DNA of 37,872 nt, taken from NCBI GenBank assembly GCA_900299235.1, contig OMIZ01000073.1, forward strand, positions 1-37,872, in the 5' to 3' direction. Numbering within the stretch: position 1 is the first letter of the stretch; every line of letters begins with the position of its first letter. This DNA is from Actinomycetota bacterium. GTDB taxonomy: Bacteria; Actinomycetota; Thermoleophilia; Gaiellales; Gaiellaceae. A program made the translations under genes and the position numbers. Of the stretch, positions 35,524-37,872 are shown one piece after another. The notes under the pieces were generated by a model. That model made no database searches and was not told the DNA's origin. It was given only the letters and a program-made list of their open reading frames with translations.

Positions 35524-35553
35524 TTGACGGCCCCGACGGACCCCCTATACCCT
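35524..35553 (+). promoter_or_regulatory. Putative sigma-70-type promoter of the glnII leader
   Basis: TTGACG (35524-35529) serves as -35. TACCCT (35548-35553, 18-base spacer) or TATACC (35546-35551, 16-base spacer) serves as -10. Transcription would begin near 35560, immediately before the first leader hairpin. This is the best-formed promoter in the window. Confidence 0.6.
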
Positions 35554-35560
35554 TCCCGCA

Positions 35561-35632
35561 GGATCGTCCGTTAGAAACGGACATCCGAGGCGACGAAGCC
35601 TGATGACCCGAAAGGGGAGTCAGGCTTTTTTG
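35561..35632 (+). ncRNA. Structured glnII leader RNA: candidate attenuator, riboswitch or ANTAR target
   Basis: The first hairpin (35561-35586) pairs GGAT with ATCC and, beyond one bulged C, GTCCGTT with AACGGAC around an AGA loop. A second hairpin pairs AGGC (35588-35591) with GCCT (35598-35601) around the six-base loop GACGAA. The GCCT arm is also part of the 5' arm of the terminator at 35597-35632, so hairpin two and the terminator exclude each other. Two hairpins, the second overlapping a terminator, is the arrangement bound by ANTAR antiterminators. However, the loops fit the known A1/G4 hexaloop consensus only partly (G1, G4), and the first hairpin lacks a hexaloop. It does not match the glnA glutamine riboswitch consensus as I know it. 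An independent small RNA of about 72 bases is also possible. Confidence 0.6.
35597..35632 (+). terminator. Strong intrinsic terminator upstream of glnII
   Basis: AGCCTGA (35597-35603) pairs with TCAGGCT (35620-35626). Above an asymmetric internal loop, CCC pairs with GGG around a GAAA tetraloop. Six T residues follow (35626-35631), and a second run TTTTTT (35638-35643). It lies 18 bases before the GGAGGAG ribosome binding site of glnII. Expression of glnII from the upstream promoter must therefore pass it. Confidence 0.78.
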
Positions 35633-35663
35633 TTTGCTTTTTTGGCGACGGGAGGAGATCCGA

Positions 35664-36686
35664 ATGGCGAAGTACAAGCTCGAATACATCTGGCTCGACG
35701 GGTATGAACCCGTTCCGAACCTGCGCAGCAAGACGAAGATTGCGGACTACGACGCCTTCCCGGCGCTCGAGGATCTGCCCGTCTGGAACTTCGACGGCAG
35801 CTCGACGCGTCAGGCCCCAGGCGGCAACTCGGACTGTCTGCTGAAGCCGGTCGCGGCATTCCCCGACCCGGCGCGCGACAACGGCGTGCTCGTGATGTGT
35901 GAGGTCATGAACCCTGATGGCACCCCGCACCCGAGCAACAGCCGCGCAACGATTCCGGACGATCCCGACACGTGGTTCGGATTCGAGCAGGAGTACTTCC
36001 TCTACCAGGATGGCGCTCCGCTCGGCTTCCCCGGCGATGGTGGCTTCCCGCCGCCGCAGGGCGAGTACTACACCGGCGTTGGCTTCAAGAACGTCGGCAA
36101 CATCGCCCGCGAGATCGTCGAGCAGCACATCGACCTCTGCCTTGAAGCAGGGATCAACCACGAGGGCATCAACGCCGAGGTGGCGAAGGGCCAGTGGGAG
36201 TTCCAGATCTTCGGCAAGGGCTCAAAGCGCGCAGCTGACGAGGTGTGGGTCGCCCGTTACCTCCTGCTCCGCCTCTGCGAGACCTACTCGGTCGATGTCA
36301 ACTGGCACTGCAAGCCGCTCGGTGTCGACGTCGACTGGAACGGTTCCGGCATGCACACCAACTTCTCGACGAAGTACCTGCGCGAAGTCGGTGGCAAGGA
36401 CTACTTCGAGGCGCTGATGGCTGCGTTCGACAAGTACAAGGCAGAGCACATTGCCGTGTACGGGCCGGACAACCACCTGCGCCTGACCGGTCTGCATGAG
36501 ACGCAGTCGATCGACAAGTTCAGCTACGGCGTTGCTGACCGTGGCGCGTCGGTTCGCGTCCCGCACAGCTTCGTGAACGACGGCTACAAGGGCTACCTCG
36601 AGGATCGTCGCCCGAACTCGCAGGGTGATCCGTACGCCATCGCCGGTCGCATCATCGAGACCATCTCGACGGTTCCGACCCCGTAG
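35664..36686 (+). CDS. glnII: Glutamine synthetase type II (eukaryotic-like GSII)
   Basis: The 340-residue enzyme is far shorter than type I glutamine synthetase (about 450-470). It has the GSII landmarks: EYIWLDG near the start, LRSKTK, VWNFDGSSTRQAPG, WFGFEQEYFL with catalytic glutamates, the GINHEGINAEVAKGQWEFQI block, NWHCKPL, and NGSGMHTNFSTKYLRE with the substrate histidine. It condenses glutamate and ammonia using ATP. GSII is known from eukaryotes, rhizobia, Frankia and Streptomyces. The ATG at 35664 follows GGAGGAG with six bases of spacing. Transcription is probably controlled by the structured leader and terminator just upstream. Confidence 0.96.
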   Translation: MAKYKLEYIWLDGYEPVPNLRSKTKIADYDAFPALEDLPVWNFDGSSTRQAPGGNSDCLLKPVAAFPDPARDNGVLVMCEVMNPDGTPHPSNSRATIPDDPDTWFGFEQEYFLYQDGAPLGFPGDGGFPPPQGEYYTGVGFKNVGNIAREIVEQHIDLCLEAGINHEGINAEVAKGQWEFQIFGKGSKRAADEVWVARYLLLRLCETYSVDVNWHCKPLGVDVDWNGSGMHTNFSTKYLREVGGKDYFEALMAAFDKYKAEHIAVYGPDNHLRLTGLHETQSIDKFSYGVADRGASVRVPHSFVNDGYKGYLEDRRPNSQGDPYAIAGRIIETISTVPTP

Positions 36687-36712
36687 CGATCACGAACGCT
36701 CCGAACGTCGCC

Positions 36713-37192
36713 TTGGGCGACCTCCGGCCCGAACATTGGCCGGAGGTCGCCCGTATTTACGCCGCGGGGATCGCGACGGGAAACGCGACGTTCGAGACCG
36801 ACGTTCCCTCATGGGAGGCATGGGACGTCTCCCATCTCCAGCAACACCGGTTCGTTGCCATCTCAAGCGACGCAGTGCTCGGCTGGGTTGCGGCAAGCGC
36901 CATCTCCGATCGCTGCGCCTACGCCGGCGTCGTCGAGCACAGCGTGTACGTCGCACCCGAAGCACGCGGCCAGGGGGTTGGGCGACTCCTGCTCGAGGGC
37001 CTGATCGCCTCAACAGAAGCCGCAGGCGTGTGGACGATCCAGTCGGGCATCTTCCCGGAGAACCTCGCATCGCTCGCACTGCACGAACGTGTCGGCTTCC
37101 GTCGCATCGGCACCCGGGAGCGAATCGGACGCCTGAACGGCCAGTGGCGTGACGTCGTCGCGCTTGAGCGCCGCTCGCCGGCAATCGCCTGA
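36713..37192 (+). CDS. GNAT N-acetyltransferase, phosphinothricin-acetyltransferase-like
   Basis: The 159-residue protein has the GNAT fold: an N-terminal RPEHWPEVARIYAAGIATGNATFET stretch (typical of the Pat/Bar/YncA group), the VEHSVYVAPEARGQGVGRLLLEGLI acetyl-CoA loop (R/QxxGxG/A: RGQGVG), and the C-terminal NLASLALHERVGFRRIGTRERIGRLNGQWRDVVALER. Members acetylate phosphinothricin, methionine sulfone or sulfoximine and related amino acids. A glnII neighbour is suggestive, since such compounds inhibit glutamine synthetase, but the substrate is not proven. The start is uncertain: a TTG at 36713 is the only near-N-terminal start codon in frame and lacks a ribosome binding site. The gene begins 26 bases after glnII and may be cotranscribed. 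Confidence 0.87.
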   Translation: MGDLRPEHWPEVARIYAAGIATGNATFETDVPSWEAWDVSHLQQHRFVAISSDAVLGWVAASAISDRCAYAGVVEHSVYVAPEARGQGVGRLLLEGLIASTEAAGVWTIQSGIFPENLASLALHERVGFRRIGTRERIGRLNGQWRDVVALERRSPAIA

Positions 37193-37199
37193 GAACCAC

Positions 37200-37205
37200 T
37201 AGCCT
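37200..37205 (+). promoter_or_regulatory. Putative -10 element for leaderless sulfurtransferase mRNA
   Basis: TAGCCT is followed by six bases and the ATG at 37212, again without a Shine-Dalgarno site. Confidence 0.4.
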
Positions 37206-37211
37206 GCGGGC

Positions 37212-37872
37212 ATGCGCTACCAGTTCGTGGACTGCCGTTGGGCCCTCGACGACCCCTCGCTGGGACGGTCGCAATACCTCGCAGGCCATATTCCCGGTGC
37301 CTCGTTCCTCGATGTTGAGCAGGATCTCTCCGACCCCACCCGCGCTGGCGAGGGCCGCCATCCGCTCCCCACTGCCGAGAAGTTCGCCGCGGTTGCCGGA
37401 CGAGCCGGGATCGATGGCGACACGTTCGTCGTCGCCTACGGATCGATGGCGGGCGCAGAGCGGCTGTGGTGGCTCCTCCGCCACTTTGGACACGACTCCT
37501 GTGGTGTGATCGACCTCGATGCCTGGCGCGGGCCACGTGTAGCCGGCGAGGAAGCGGTTGAGCCGAAAAGGTTCATTCCGGCGGGGCGCAGCGACGACAC
37601 GATCTCTCGCGACGAACTCGCAGGCTCGCTTGACCAGCACGTGATCGTCGACGCCCGCTTGCCGCTGCGCTACCGCGGCGAGCCAAACCCTGTCGACCGC
37701 AATCCTGGACGCATCCCCGGCGCTCTCAATGCGCCCTGGAACGAGCCACTTCCCGAACTTCCCGTCGGCGACATCGTCGCCTACTGCGGCTCGGGCATCA
37801 CAGGCTGCGCCGTCCTGCACAAGCTCCACCTCACAGGTCGCAACGGGCGTCTCTATCCCGGCTCCTGGTCGG
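37212..37872 (+). CDS. Tandem-rhodanese sulfurtransferase (SseA/TST type), cut by right edge
   Basis: The frame is open from the ATG at 37212 to the window end, 220 residues. Two rhodanese domains are visible. The first (FVDCRWALDDPSLGRSQYLAGHIPGA to WLLRHFGH) has a YGSMAGAE loop without cysteine and is structural, as usual in this family. The second (VIVDARLPLRYRGEPNPVDRNPGRIPGALNAPWNE) has the active loop VAYCGSGITG with its catalytic cysteine. The visible end RLYPGSWS matches the conserved 'LYxGSWSEW' near the C-terminus, so only the last few dozen residues at most are missing. It transfers sulfane sulfur from thiosulfate or 3-mercaptopyruvate to cyanide or thiols. Confidence 0.92.
   Translation, partial: MRYQFVDCRWALDDPSLGRSQYLAGHIPGASFLDVEQDLSDPTRAGEGRHPLPTAEKFAAVAGRAGIDGDTFVVAYGSMAGAERLWWLLRHFGHDSCGVIDLDAWRGPRVAGEEAVEPKRFIPAGRSDDTISRDELAGSLDQHVIVDARLPLRYRGEPNPVDRNPGRIPGALNAPWNEPLPELPVGDIVAYCGSGITGCAVLHKLHLTGRNGRLYPGSWS

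Noticed and set aside
35587-35626. Fluoride riboswitch or guanidine-II (mini-ykkC) motif
   Set aside because: TGATGACCC and GGCGACGAAGCC look partly similar, but the fluoride core (GGNGATGGNGTTCNCC) is missing and only one ACGA-containing hairpin exists instead of the required two.
36690-37829. 379-codon minus-strand open frame
   Set aside because: It is antisense to the acetyltransferase and the rhodanese, both of which have clear family motifs. Its translation is arginine-rich with no recognisable domain.

Overview
The window looks like chromosomal DNA of a high-GC actinobacterium, most likely of the deep-branching class Thermoleophilia. This is inferred from the gene families, not from a marker gene. 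Supporting points are opcA next to zwf, a PdtaS/PdtaR-type sensor and ANTAR regulator pair, a caa3-type oxidase, a 'eukaryotic-type' glutamine synthetase II, very tight packing, and several genes that appear to be read from leaderless mRNAs (TANNNT, six or seven bases, start codon). I see no rRNA, tRNA, CRISPR array, insertion sequence, phage gene or pseudogene, and no gene-free stretch longer than 300 bases.

Layout. (1) 1-1154: the start of a DUF1800 protein running off the left edge, and a small secreted protein. (2) 11875 down to 1156, minus strand: about fourteen almost gapless genes for copper handling and extracytoplasmic thiol redox: Sco, a CopC-CopD-YtkA fusion, YcnI, a TlpA-like thioredoxin, a MauE/DoxX membrane protein, several unassigned lipoproteins, secreted and membrane proteins, and an ABC exporter at the end. 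(3) 15395 down to 11929, minus: a small conserved protein, a GT39-like membrane glycosyltransferase and a UDP-galactopyranose-mutase-like flavoprotein. (4) 15405-19396, plus: coxB, coxA, ctaB and a 51-residue membrane protein. Block 2 plausibly supplies copper and reduced thiols to the CuA and CuB sites made by block 4. (5) 19422-21316, plus: an amidase and a HisN-like phosphatase. (6) 27628 down to 21313, minus: rpiB, tal, pgi, gnd, zwf, opcA, a pentose-phosphate operon in which tal, pgi, gnd and zwf overlap by 4 bases at each junction. (7) 27743-31494: a CHASE3 histidine kinase divergent from an ABC-F ATPase. (8) 31505-35083: clpS, pdtaR, a cysteine-poor IscA-like protein, pdtaS and two small membrane proteins. 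(9) 35226-37872: a PRC-barrel protein, glnII with a structured leader, a GNAT acetyltransferase and a rhodanese cut by the right edge.

The most interesting non-coding element is the glnII leader (35561-35632). A promoter-like sequence is followed by a long hairpin, then by a small hexaloop hairpin whose 3' arm is also the 5' arm of a strong intrinsic terminator just before the glnII ribosome binding site. This is the architecture of an attenuator, a riboswitch or an ANTAR-protein target, and an ANTAR regulator gene lies about 3.2 kb away. All assignments come from reading motifs by eye. No database search or folding calculation was run.
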